Below are positions 37,736-46,496 of a stretch of DNA of 64,000 nucleotides, piece by piece. How positions within the stretch are numbered: position 1 is the stretch's first letter; each line of letters opens with the position of its first letter. The notes below the pieces were generated by a model, which had not been told where the DNA came from, ran no database searches, and saw only the letters and a list, made by a program, of their open reading frames with translations. This DNA is from Planctomycetota bacterium (GTDB taxonomy: Bacteria; Planctomycetota; UBA1135; GCA-002686595), in assembly GCA_016872795.1 (NCBI GenBank), contig VGYZ01000004.1, positions 25,486 through 89,485 on the forward strand, given 5' to 3'. The position numbers were made by a program, and so were the translations under genes.

Positions 37736-38581
37736 ATGGCCCCTTTTCAACCCGCCATGCACATCAACGCCGACCACGGACCGAACTTCGCCACCCTGCA
37801 CCTGCGTGGCGAGTTCGACACCTTCTACTGCACCGCCTTCCAGAACGAAGTGTCGGCCCTCCAGCAGGCCGGTGTCCATCGCGTGGTGCTCAACCTGCGC
37901 TTCGTGAAGTTCATCAACTCGACCGCGCTGGGCACCATCATCAAGGTCTCCAAGCTGCTGAAGGGGCAGGGCGGCAAGCTCGTGATCGCCCGCCCCTCGG
38001 AGTTCTGCCGCGAGATGATCAAGAAGATCGGCATCGACCGCATCGTGCCCGTGTGCGACACGGACGAGGCTGCTCAGGCTGCCGTGATGGGCGTTGCGGC
38101 AGTTCCGGTGCCGAAGTCTGAGACAGAGGCCGGCCCGCCCGAGGACGAAAGCTCGGTCATCTTCAGCCCGACCGACGCCAGCCGCATCGAACACTTCCTG
38201 TCGCAGACTCGGCGCTTCAAGGAGCTCGTGAACCCGGTTCATGGCCACAAGTTCGGCTCGAACTGGCGCGGCATCGGCCGCATGGCGCGCCTCGACGAGA
38301 CCGGCCTGCACTTCTCGTGGAATGGCGGGGACACCGGACTCGAGGTGTTCGCCATGGGTCAGCTGCTCTCGATCGGCACCGAGCTCAAGGTCAAGTTCCG
38401 CCTGCCGCTGTTCCAGTCGGGCTTCTGCGAGGCCATGGCGGTCGTGACTTCGGTCGAGGAACGCGAAGGCGGCGTCAAGATCGGCGCCAAGTTCACCAAG
38501 ATCGAGGAGCGCACGCTGGCCGCCGTGAAACAGTACTCGGCCGACATGAAGTACCTGAAGGACGAGCTGCACAGCGTCTGA
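37736..38581 (+). CDS. STAS domain - PilZ-like fusion protein
   Basis: STAS: TLHLRGEFDTFYCTAFQNEVSALQQAGVHRVVLNLRFVKFINSTALGTIIKVSKLLKGQGGKLVIA; PilZ-like C-terminus RMARLDETGLHFSWNGG...LSIGTELKVKFRLPLFQSGFCEAMAVVTSVEEREGGVKIGAKFTKI. Start 37736 or 37757. Confidence 0.75.
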   Translation: MAPFQPAMHINADHGPNFATLHLRGEFDTFYCTAFQNEVSALQQAGVHRVVLNLRFVKFINSTALGTIIKVSKLLKGQGGKLVIARPSEFCREMIKKIGIDRIVPVCDTDEAAQAAVMGVAAVPVPKSETEAGPPEDESSVIFSPTDASRIEHFLSQTRRFKELVNPVHGHKFGSNWRGIGRMARLDETGLHFSWNGGDTGLEVFAMGQLLSIGTELKVKFRLPLFQSGFCEAMAVVTSVEEREGGVKIGAKFTKIEERTLAAVKQYSADMKYLKDELHSV

Positions 38582-38611
38582 GAGAGAGCGCGTCCGCTCG
38601 TTGTCCCACGC

Positions 38612-38651
38612 GCCGCGCGCGCCGCTCCCGACGCAAAGAGGCGCGCGCGGC
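38612..38651 (+). terminator. Hairpin terminator after the STAS/PilZ-like gene
   Basis: Perfect 12-bp inverted repeat gccgcgcgcgcc / ggcgcgcgcggc followed by actttcttcc. Confidence 0.65.
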
Positions 38652-38787
38652 ACTTTCTTCCAGAGCAGCCGCGCCCTGACAGGCTTTCCGCCTCGCGGCG
38701 CTCGCTGCGGAAGGAGCTTCGAGTTCCGCGCGCCTCGTCCGCGCGGGAGCGCGCTTTTTCCCGCGCGGCGCTCAGCTCCGGTGGCCG

Positions 38788-39477
38788 ATGTCCGAAAACT
38801 GCCTGAACTCGGCCCCCACGCCCCTCATGCACCACCGCGACTCCATGAGCCCCCGACCGACTCGACGCAAGCCCTCGCCCATCCCCGGCACCGAACCCGC
38901 GCGCCGAGCGTTGTTCATCGATCGCTGGGGCACGCTGATCGACCTGCCGCCGGGCGGCTTCGCCCCCTTCCTCGAATGCCGCATCGCGCCGGGCGTCACG
39001 GACCTGCTGTTCCGACTCTCCGGTGCGGGCTGGAACCTCTACCTCATCGGCAACGAGGACCTCGTGGCCAACGGTCGCGTCCGCGACGAAGAGTGGGCCA
39101 GCTTCGAGCACTCGCTGCTCGAGTACCTGCAGGGTCAGGGCGTGCGCATCCTCCGCAACTACGCCTGTCTCGAACATCCCACCGAAGGTGTCGGCGCCCA
39201 CAAGCGCACCTCGGTCTTCCGGCTGCCGGACACCGGCATCTTCTTCCATGCCCGCCAGAACGACGGCGTAGCCGTCGAGCGCAGCTTCCTCGTCGGCGAC
39301 AGCACGCTCGAGATCGCAGCCGGCAGCCGGGCGGGCCTGCGCACCGTGGGTCTCGCCACGGGAAGCGGATGCCGCGACGGCGAGTACATGGTCGAGCCCG
39401 ACATCCGCGCCACCGACCTGCGCGAGGCGCTCGAGTTCTTCCTCAGATCCGAGGTCGGATCGACCAAGGCCGCCTGA
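38788..39477 (+). CDS. HAD-like protein related to GmhB/histidinol-phosphatase family, with altered catalytic motifs
   Basis: RRALFIDRWGTLIDLPPGGF...FLVGDSTLEIAAGSRAGLRTVGLATG; HAD motif spacing retained but motif I reads DRWGT. Confidence 0.75.
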   Translation: MSENCLNSAPTPLMHHRDSMSPRPTRRKPSPIPGTEPARRALFIDRWGTLIDLPPGGFAPFLECRIAPGVTDLLFRLSGAGWNLYLIGNEDLVANGRVRDEEWASFEHSLLEYLQGQGVRILRNYACLEHPTEGVGAHKRTSVFRLPDTGIFFHARQNDGVAVERSFLVGDSTLEIAAGSRAGLRTVGLATGSGCRDGEYMVEPDIRATDLREALEFFLRSEVGSTKAA

Positions 39478-39577
39478 TCCCAGCGGGCAGAGCAGCCTCA
39501 CGAGCAGCGCCTCCCTCTCAGGTTCCCTGGGAGCGGGGCGCTGCGCTAGTTCACGAACCGCTGCGCCGCAACGCGCC

Positions 39578-40267
39578 TCACCAGCCCGGGCCCCAACCGC
39601 GCACCGCGTTCGCGGCCGGAGCAGGCCACGGCCAGTGGAATCCGCGCCAAGGACGCTCGCGGACGGGCGCCTGCAGCCCAGGAGTCCAAGGGACACCCTC
39701 GGGCGATCGCAGCTTGCCCGCCGTGATGCGCGGACGTGGGTCGGAGCCGAGCAGCCGCACGCGGGCGCCGGGCAGCACGGTCCACGGAGGGCGCACGGCC
39801 CCGACACAACTCGGCGGCGAGAGCAAGAGCGGCGCGCCGGAGCGCAGCTCAAGTTCGATGACATCGCCGGTCCCAGCGCGCAACGCCAGTGCCCCGCGCG
39901 GACACAGACCGCGCCAGCCGCTCGCGAGCTCGAACCGCAGCGGGCCCTCGCGCACCTCGAGCTCTGCCCGTTCCAGACGGCCGAAGTCCAGAGTCAGCCC
40001 GCGCCCCTCCTCGCGCGAGGGCCGCCAACTGAGCGCCAGCGCGCCCTCGATGTCGAGGCTAGCGCTGCCGAGCCAGCGCATCCGCAGCCGCGAGAGCGTC
40101 GACGACTCGAGATAGCCCGACGCTCCGTGAGTCCAGTCGCTCGCACCGCTCGCCAGCGTCTCGACACCGCCGGAGTGGGCCGCGCGCACGCGACCCGCGA
40201 GCATGTCGAGGCGCAGTCGGGGAGGATCGCCCGCGAGGGCGCACAGCGAAACCGCAACCAGCCACAT
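39578..40267 (-). CDS. Hypothetical secreted/periplasmic protein
   Basis: MWLVAVSLCALAGDPPRLRLDMLAGRVRAAHSGGVETLASGASDWT...; N-terminal signal-like segment, no family recognised. Confidence 0.55.
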   Translation of the reverse strand: MWLVAVSLCALAGDPPRLRLDMLAGRVRAAHSGGVETLASGASDWTHGASGYLESSTLSRLRMRWLGSASLDIEGALALSWRPSREEGRGLTLDFGRLERAELEVREGPLRFELASGWRGLCPRGALALRAGTGDVIELELRSGAPLLLSPPSCVGAVRPPWTVLPGARVRLLGSDPRPRITAGKLRSPEGVPWTPGLQAPVRERPWRGFHWPWPAPAANAVRGWGPGW

Positions 40268-40349
40268 GAAGTGTCTATCGAGTCCACGCCGCGGCCTACC
40301 CCAAGAGCGCGGCGAGAGCTCTCGGCGGGTGCGGAAAGAAGTTCCGCGC

Positions 40350-41447
40350 TCAGGCGAAGGCGCGGCGCAGCGCCTCGGCGCGCAGACGGTCGCGCTCCGT
40401 CGGCTCGACGAGGTCCTTGGCGACCGCGCGCTGCGACTGCACCTGCAGGTGCGCCTTCTGAAGCTGCACGCGCAAGCGGGCGAGCGTGCGCAGCTGGAGC
40501 TCCGAACATAGGCCGAGCAACTGCCCGAGCCGCAGGATCGAGAGGTGCGAAAGCGCGGTCTCCGTGCTCATCGCGCGCGACGAACGCACGAGCCCGAGTG
40601 CGCGCGCGGCGCGATCGGAAAGCTCCGGGCGCCGCGACTTCACCAACTCCGCGCGCATCGAGCGCTCGAACGCCACGACCGCCGGCACGAGCTCCCGCAG
40701 CTCGGCGAGCAGCGACTCCTCGCTGCGCCCGAGCGTGACCTGATTCGAGATCTGGTAGAAGTCGCCGAACGCACGCGAGCCCTCCCCGTACAGGCCGCGC
40801 ACCGCCAAGCCCGTGCGCGCAGCGGCCGTGAAGACCTTCTCCAGCTCGCTCGGAACGAGTGCGAGCGCTGGCAAGTGCAACATCACCGACGCGCGCAGGC
40901 CCGTGCCGACATTCGTCGGGCAGGCAGTCAAATAGCCGTACTGCGTGCTCGTCGCGTACTTCAGGCGCGTCTCGATCTCGTGATCGAGAGCGAGCGCGCG
41001 GGCGAAGGCCGCCTCCAGCTCGAACCCCGCCTCCATCGACTGCAGGCGCAAGTGATCTTCCTCGTTCACCATCACCGACAAGCGCTCGTCGTCGCTGAAT
41101 GCGACCGCGCGGCCGATGCGAGCGGCGCGCTCCTCGGCACTCGGCGCCAAGTCGCGACTCACGAGGTGGCGCTCGCGCAAGAGCAGGCGCAGCACGTCCG
41201 ACGACTCGGCGATGTCGATCCACTGCATGCGTCCGGCGCATGCAAAGCTCTCGAGCGCGGGGCGCAGCTTGGTCGCGAGCTCGCGGGCGCGCTCGTCGGA
41301 CAGCTTCGGCACGAACGGGTAGCCGTCCAAGTTGCGCGCGAGGCGCACGCGCGAGGAGATCACGACATCGCTGGCGTCCCCGGCGGGGACGAGCCACGAG
41401 GCGACGCGCTCAGCGAGGCGGACGGGATCGAAGGCTGACGCAGGCAT
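40350..41447 (-). CDS. mcsB: McsB-type protein arginine kinase
   Basis: DVVISSRVRLARNLDGYPFVPKLS...MVNEEDHLRLQSMEAGFELEAAFARALALDHEIE...YGYLTACPTNVGTGLRASVMLHLPALALV...GLYGEGSRAFGDFYQISNQVTLG. Confidence 0.93.
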   Translation of the reverse strand: MPASAFDPVRLAERVASWLVPAGDASDVVISSRVRLARNLDGYPFVPKLSDERARELATKLRPALESFACAGRMQWIDIAESSDVLRLLLRERHLVSRDLAPSAEERAARIGRAVAFSDDERLSVMVNEEDHLRLQSMEAGFELEAAFARALALDHEIETRLKYATSTQYGYLTACPTNVGTGLRASVMLHLPALALVPSELEKVFTAAARTGLAVRGLYGEGSRAFGDFYQISNQVTLGRSEESLLAELRELVPAVVAFERSMRAELVKSRRPELSDRAARALGLVRSSRAMSTETALSHLSILRLGQLLGLCSELQLRTLARLRVQLQKAHLQVQSQRAVAKDLVEPTERDRLRAEALRRAFA

Positions 41448-41494
41448 GCGAGCGTACTAGGCTAGCGTGCTCGCTCCCCCGGGGCACCTCGACC

Positions 41495-43216
41495 ATGTAC
41501 CTCGCGCTGTGCCTCGCCGTCCTTCCGCAGCAGTTCCCCGCGATACTCTGGCGCGCGCGGCAAGAGCCGAGCGAGTTGCAGCGTGCCTTCGGTGCCGTGT
41601 GCGTGTCGCGGACCGACTCGGTCGAAGCGCTGGTCGCCTCGGACATCGAGTTCCTCGTCTTCAACGCCCCGGGGCGCGACGACTTGCACCTCGAGCGCCA
41701 GCACGAGGGCTGGCAGGAGCGCCGTCGGCGCTGGCTCCAGTCGCGCGACCCTGCCTTGTGCCGCCGCGATCCGTGCCTCGCCGCTGCGGGAACGCTCGAG
41801 CGGCTGCGCGCCAAGCTCGGCGAGAGCCTCGCGAGCCGAGGCGGCGATGCGGGACTGGGCATCTCGCTCGGCGACGAAGTGGGACTGACGCCCGGCGGGG
41901 TGCCCGAGGATGTCTGCACCTGCGAGGCCTGCGAGCGCGAGTGGTCCGTTGCGCACGGGCGCGAGACTCGTCCGGAGCTTCCGTCGCTGCGCGACATCGG
42001 CACCGACGCGACCCTGCGAGCCGTGTTCGAGGGCGAGCTCGCGCCCAGCGCACTCTGGCTCGCACGCCGCGAGTTTCACCAGACCCAGATGCTCTCCGTT
42101 CTCGGGCAGCTTGCCCAGCTCGTGCGCGCCAAGGGCAAGCCGGTCGGCCTGCTCGGCATGTCGGGCCAGAGCGCGTTCGGCGGCGTCGCGGTCGAGCGCA
42201 TTCTCCCCGCGCTCGATTTTCTGGAGTGCTACCGCGTCGGCAACGCCCGCGACCTGGCGTTCACGCTGCGTGGCCCGCAGCAGCGCGTGTTCCTGACGGT
42301 GTTTGCGAACGACGGGCCGAGCGGAACGGCGTGGTCAGTGTGGGAACATTGGATGCACGGTGGAGATGGCGTCTTCGTGTGGAGCGAAGAGGATCTGGAG
42401 CGCGCAGCGGCGGACAGCGCGAGCCTGCTCGCGACCCTCGCTCGTGTCCGCGCCCTGCCGCCCCATCGGCCGCGCCCGACGGGCATCGCCATCGCCCATT
42501 CCGGTCGAGCCGTCGCGGCCGGATGGCTGCGCGATGCGCTGGTCGACGGGGCCACATGGCCGCAGCGCTTCCCGAGCTGGCAGGAACGACACGGCCGCGT
42601 CGAGCGCGCGCGAGCGCGCTGGTTCGACTTCGCGCGCTGCGCGGGAGCGATGCCCGGGGCGCTCCCGATCGAGAGCCTCGCGCCGGGCGATGCGGCGCGC
42701 TTTCCGCTGCTGGTGCTGAGCGAGCTCCTGGTGCTTTCCTCGGACGATCTCGCGCGCCTCGCCGCGTATCGCCGCGCGGGCGGCACGCTCGTGATCGACG
42801 GCGAGTTCGGCTGGACGGATGGCCTTGGCCATGCGCTCGAGGGCAGCGCGCGGCGCGAACTCTTGGAGCATGGCCCCGTGTTCGAGCCTCCCGCCGGGTT
42901 GGAGCTGCGCCTCGGTGGGCAACCGATCACGACGGAACAACGCGCGTGGCTCGTCGAACGAAAGGTGGAGCTGGCGCCACTGATGCCAGCAGCGGAAGCG
43001 AACGCCGCGCCGTGGCTCGTCACGTGGATCGCCACGAATCGCGGCGCTCGACTCGCCTTCCTGCCGTCCTCGCCCGCGAGCGGCGGAACCCCGCTGCGCT
43101 TCGAGCCCGTCGCCAACTGCGAGCTGCACTGGCTGCATCCGCCCGACGCGAGCGGCTGGAGCACGGTGCTTGCCGACGGCGAGGCGGCCGTGGTCGAACT
43201 CGCGCGCAAACCCTGA
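41495..43216 (+). CDS. Hypothetical protein, possible glycoside-hydrolase-like (beta-galactosidase-type) architecture
   Basis: Long ORF; GISLGDEVGLTPGGVPEDVCTCEACEREW; ARREFHQTQMLSVLGQLAQLVRAKGKPVGLLGMSGQSAFGGVAVERILPALDFLECY. Family call tentative. Confidence 0.55.
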   Translation: MYLALCLAVLPQQFPAILWRARQEPSELQRAFGAVCVSRTDSVEALVASDIEFLVFNAPGRDDLHLERQHEGWQERRRRWLQSRDPALCRRDPCLAAAGTLERLRAKLGESLASRGGDAGLGISLGDEVGLTPGGVPEDVCTCEACEREWSVAHGRETRPELPSLRDIGTDATLRAVFEGELAPSALWLARREFHQTQMLSVLGQLAQLVRAKGKPVGLLGMSGQSAFGGVAVERILPALDFLECYRVGNARDLAFTLRGPQQRVFLTVFANDGPSGTAWSVWEHWMHGGDGVFVWSEEDLERAAADSASLLATLARVRALPPHRPRPTGIAIAHSGRAVAAGWLRDALVDGATWPQRFPSWQERHGRVERARARWFDFARCAGAMPGALPIESLAPGDAARFPLLVLSELLVLSSDDLARLAAYRRAGGTLVIDGEFGWTDGLGHALEGSARRELLEHGPVFEPPAGLELRLGGQPITTEQRAWLVERKVELAPLMPAAEANAAPWLVTWIATNRGARLAFLPSSPASGGTPLRFEPVANCELHWLHPPDASGWSTVLADGEAAVVELARKP

Positions 43217-43218
43217 CG

Positions 43219-44316
43219 TCACTCGCGAGCGCCGCGGAGCTCGAGCTCACGGATCCGCGCCTTGAGCGCCTCGATCTGGGCCTGCAGCTGCTCGCCGCGA
43301 GCCGCGTGGTACACGCGCCCTTCTTCGCTCGACTGGTACGCGCCGCGCAGGTGCTCGCTGTAGGCGCGGGCTTCCGTCAGCTCCTGACGAACTCTGGCGA
43401 GGGTTTCCTCCACGCTCGCGTGCAGCCCCTGCCAGCGCTCCAGCTCGCGCCGGTAACTCTGGATCGTGCGCTCGCTCTCGCCGCGCACGGCGTGCCACCA
43501 GTTGCGCTCGCGATCGAAGTGCACGAGTTCCCCGAGCATGTCGAATGTCGCGCGCAGGGCACCCTCGGGAGCGACGGGCTTGGCGAGCAGTTCCTCCACG
43601 CGCGGCAGGCTCCGGCCGGCGAGAGCCGCGACGATCACATGGCGGTACACCGGCTCCGCGTGATCGGATGCGTACAGCTCGGCATTGTAGAAGCGCTGAA
43701 AATCCCGCGCGATCGGGCGCAGCGCCGGATCGTAGTCCATGTACATCGACAGGCACTGCAGCACGAGCCAGCGATCAAGGTTGCCGTGCGGGATCGAGAG
43801 CACGCGCGCGCCGCCGCGCTCGAGCTGCGCCTCGACGACCGCGCGCGCCGGAAGTCCGTGATGGCGATGCTCGTCGAGGTAGCGATGCCGCTCGCCGAGC
43901 TTGCGCTCGAGGAACTTCTGCAGCAATTCCTCGGCCTGCTCAACGCGCGGATGCGCGTACGGTCCCGCGAGAACCACCCAGCCGCGCGAGACTCGGCGCG
44001 CCTCCGACACGAACGCTTCGCGCAGCGGCACGGGAATGTGCTCGAGCGTGTCGAAGGCGCACACGGCGTCGAACGATGCGTCTTGGAATGGCAGACGACT
44101 GCCATCGCCGAGCACGAGCCCCGCGCTCGAGCTGGGCTCGACATCGACGAGGTCGATGCGTGCGTCGGGCAGGAATTCGCGCAGCACTGCCGTGCGTCCT
44201 CCGATGTCGAGCACGCGCAGTTGCGGACCATCGCCGCGCAGCTCGCGCAGCAGATCGGCCACCAGCCGATAGCGCTGGTACTGGTCGAATGGCAGGGCGA
44301 GTACGTCCGCGCTCAC
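43219..44316 (-). CDS. Class I SAM-dependent methyltransferase with C-terminal coiled coil
   Basis: LRVLDIGGRTAVLREFLPDARIDLVDVEPSSSAGLVLGDGSRLPFQDASFDAVCAFDTLEHIP; C-terminal coil QLQAQIEALKARIRELEL. GTG start at 44316. Confidence 0.8.
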   Translation of the reverse strand: MSADVLALPFDQYQRYRLVADLLRELRGDGPQLRVLDIGGRTAVLREFLPDARIDLVDVEPSSSAGLVLGDGSRLPFQDASFDAVCAFDTLEHIPVPLREAFVSEARRVSRGWVVLAGPYAHPRVEQAEELLQKFLERKLGERHRYLDEHRHHGLPARAVVEAQLERGGARVLSIPHGNLDRWLVLQCLSMYMDYDPALRPIARDFQRFYNAELYASDHAEPVYRHVIVAALAGRSLPRVEELLAKPVAPEGALRATFDMLGELVHFDRERNWWHAVRGESERTIQSYRRELERWQGLHASVEETLARVRQELTEARAYSEHLRGAYQSSEEGRVYHAARGEQLQAQIEALKARIRELELRGARE

Positions 44317-45611
44317 CGCTGCGACTCCAACTCCGAAGTCCCCGAGGGCCCGCGACGCGCCAGCATCCAGCGCGAGGGCACCTGAATCAGCCCGTGCTGG
44401 GCACGGTCGACATCGAGCACCTCGAAGGTGAGCACATGCTCGCGGTGGTCGATCGCCGTCGGCGAGGCCTTGGAGTGATCGTAGAGGAACAGGGTCAGGT
44501 AGTACTGCCCGTGGTTGAGCGGCATGCGCTCGACGAAGATCTCGACCTCGCCCTCGTCGCCCGGAACCACGCGCTGCAGCTCGATCGGCTGCTCGCGCCA
44601 CTGGTGGTTCGAGCCGTTCAGGTATGTCCCGTCCGTGCGATAGAGGCCGACACCGAAGACGGGATTGGCGCACACGCGGTGGGCCTTCCACGCCATGCGG
44701 ATCGAGTACGGGCGGCCGGTCTGGACCATGTGCGTCGGTGCCCGGTGCTCGTCGAGCATCTCGAAGTGCGTGACCTCGACCTCGCCCGAGCCCCAGCGCG
44801 GGTACTCGCTCTTCCGGCGGTGCACCATCGAGAGGCGCTCATTGCCGCGCGCCTTGGCGCGCTTCAGGTATGTGTCGGCGACTTGCTCGGCGGTACCTTG
44901 CTCGAGGATCTTGCCTTGATCCATCAGCACGACCCAATTGCACATCGATTTGATCGCGCCCATGTCGTGGCTGACGAACACCACCGTCTTGCCCTGCTCG
45001 CGAATCTCGTTGAGCCGATTCGTGCACTTGCCGCGGAAGTGCTCGTCCCCCACCGAGAGCGCCTCGTCGATGATCAAAATGTCGGGGTCGACGGTCGCGG
45101 CCACCGAGAAACCGAGGCGCACATACATCCCCGAGCTGTAGGTCTTGACTGGTCGGTCGATGAAGTCGCCGAGCTCGCTGAAGTCGACGATGCGCTGGAA
45201 CCGCTCCGCGGTCTCCTCGGGCGTCATGCCGAGGATCGCGCAGTTGAGCCGGATGTTCTCGCGGCCTGTGAACTCCGGATGGAAGCCGGCTCCGAGCTCG
45301 AGCAGCGAGGCGATACGCCCCTGCACTTCGACTCGACCCGTCGTCGGCGAGGTGATGCCCGTGAGCAACTTGAGCAGCGAGCTCTTGCCCGCGCCATTTT
45401 CGCCGATGATCCCGACCGTGCTGCCGTGTGGGATGTCGAGGTACACGCTCCGCACCGCCCAGAATTCCTGATAGCTGCGCGAATTGAAGATGACATCCCA
45501 CAGGCGATGGATGGGCTTGCGGTAGATGCGATAGCACTTCGAGAGATCCTCGGCGTAGAGCGCGCTCGAGCACTGGCGCCCGACGGCCCGCTCTGCGTTC
45601 TGGGTACTCAC
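44313..45611 (-). CDS. wzt: Polysaccharide ABC exporter ATP-binding protein with C-terminal Wzt-like domain
   Basis: GIIGENGAGKSSLLKLLTGITSPTTGRVEVQGRIASLLELGAGFHPEFTGRENI...KTYSSGMYVRLGFSVAATVDPDILIIDEALSVGDEHF; C-terminal carbohydrate-binding-like region. Confidence 0.9.
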   Translation of the reverse strand: MSTQNAERAVGRQCSSALYAEDLSKCYRIYRKPIHRLWDVIFNSRSYQEFWAVRSVYLDIPHGSTVGIIGENGAGKSSLLKLLTGITSPTTGRVEVQGRIASLLELGAGFHPEFTGRENIRLNCAILGMTPEETAERFQRIVDFSELGDFIDRPVKTYSSGMYVRLGFSVAATVDPDILIIDEALSVGDEHFRGKCTNRLNEIREQGKTVVFVSHDMGAIKSMCNWVVLMDQGKILEQGTAEQVADTYLKRAKARGNERLSMVHRRKSEYPRWGSGEVEVTHFEMLDEHRAPTHMVQTGRPYSIRMAWKAHRVCANPVFGVGLYRTDGTYLNGSNHQWREQPIELQRVVPGDEGEVEIFVERMPLNHGQYYLTLFLYDHSKASPTAIDHREHVLTFEVLDVDRAQHGLIQVPSRWMLARRGPSGTSELESQR

Positions 45612-45618
45612 GGTGCGC

Positions 45619-46494
45619 CTAGATGAAGTCCGCGAAGCGGTGCTGGGCCTTGAAGAAGAAGCGCGTTCCAAGCCACAGCGATGCCAGCGCCACGAGCGCG
45701 AGCTTGGCGAGCACGAGCGGCTGTGGCCAGTGCCCGAACAGGATCGTGCCGCGGTACGCATCCACCAGCCACGCCATCGGGTTCAGGTCCACCACCCAGC
45801 CGTAGCCGCCCTCGCGCACGAGCGACTCCGGATAGAAGATCGGCGTGCCGAACATCCAGATGGTGATCAGGGCCGATGTGACATGGCCGACATCGCGAAT
45901 GAGCAGATTGAGCGTCGCCAGCAGATATCCCAGCCCGACGGAGAAACCGACCTGCAAGGCGAGCAAGAGCGGCACGCTCAGGAACGAGAGTCCCAATCGC
46001 AGCGGCTCGAATGGAGACTTCCCGGCCTCTGGAATCCAGTCCGCCGACGCCGGGTCTGCAGCGGGGAAGGCGTAACCAAACACCAGCATTCCCAGCAGCA
46101 CGAACGCGAGACCGATCAGCAAGTTGACCAGTGCCGACATCGAAATGTAGGCGGGCAAGATCTCGCTGGGAAACACGACCTTCTTGATCAGACTGCCGTT
46201 TTCGACCAGCGTTCCCGTGCAGCGCGAGACGATCTCCGCATGACAGCCCCAGGTGACGATGCCGAGGTACATCATCAAGACGACCTGCGAATCGGGCTGA
46301 AAATCGCTCCAGCGACTCTTCAGCACGAAGCGGAACACGAAGGTGTAGGTCGCGAGGCTGAGCAGCGGGTTGACCAGCGACCAGAAGAACCCGACCGTCG
46401 ATCCGATGTAGCGGCCCTTCAGGTCCTTCTCGACGAAGTTCTTCACCAGCGGAGCGTGGCGACGCAACGAGTGGTAGAGGCGCACGAGCTCCAT
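45619..46494 (-). CDS. wzm: ABC-2 type polysaccharide export permease
   Basis: MELVRLYHSLRRHAPLVKNFVEKDLKGRYIGSTVGFFWSLVNPLLSLATYTFVFRFVLKSRW...LNLLIRDVGHVTSALITIWMFGTPIFYPESLV. Confidence 0.9.
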   Translation of the reverse strand: MELVRLYHSLRRHAPLVKNFVEKDLKGRYIGSTVGFFWSLVNPLLSLATYTFVFRFVLKSRWSDFQPDSQVVLMMYLGIVTWGCHAEIVSRCTGTLVENGSLIKKVVFPSEILPAYISMSALVNLLIGLAFVLLGMLVFGYAFPAADPASADWIPEAGKSPFEPLRLGLSFLSVPLLLALQVGFSVGLGYLLATLNLLIRDVGHVTSALITIWMFGTPIFYPESLVREGGYGWVVDLNPMAWLVDAYRGTILFGHWPQPLVLAKLALVALASLWLGTRFFFKAQHRFADFI

Positions 46495-46496
46495 GG

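Noticed and set aside
40262-40345. gagagctctcggcg palindrome downstream of mcsB as a terminator
   Set aside because: Short and imperfect stem, not distinguishable from high-GC background.
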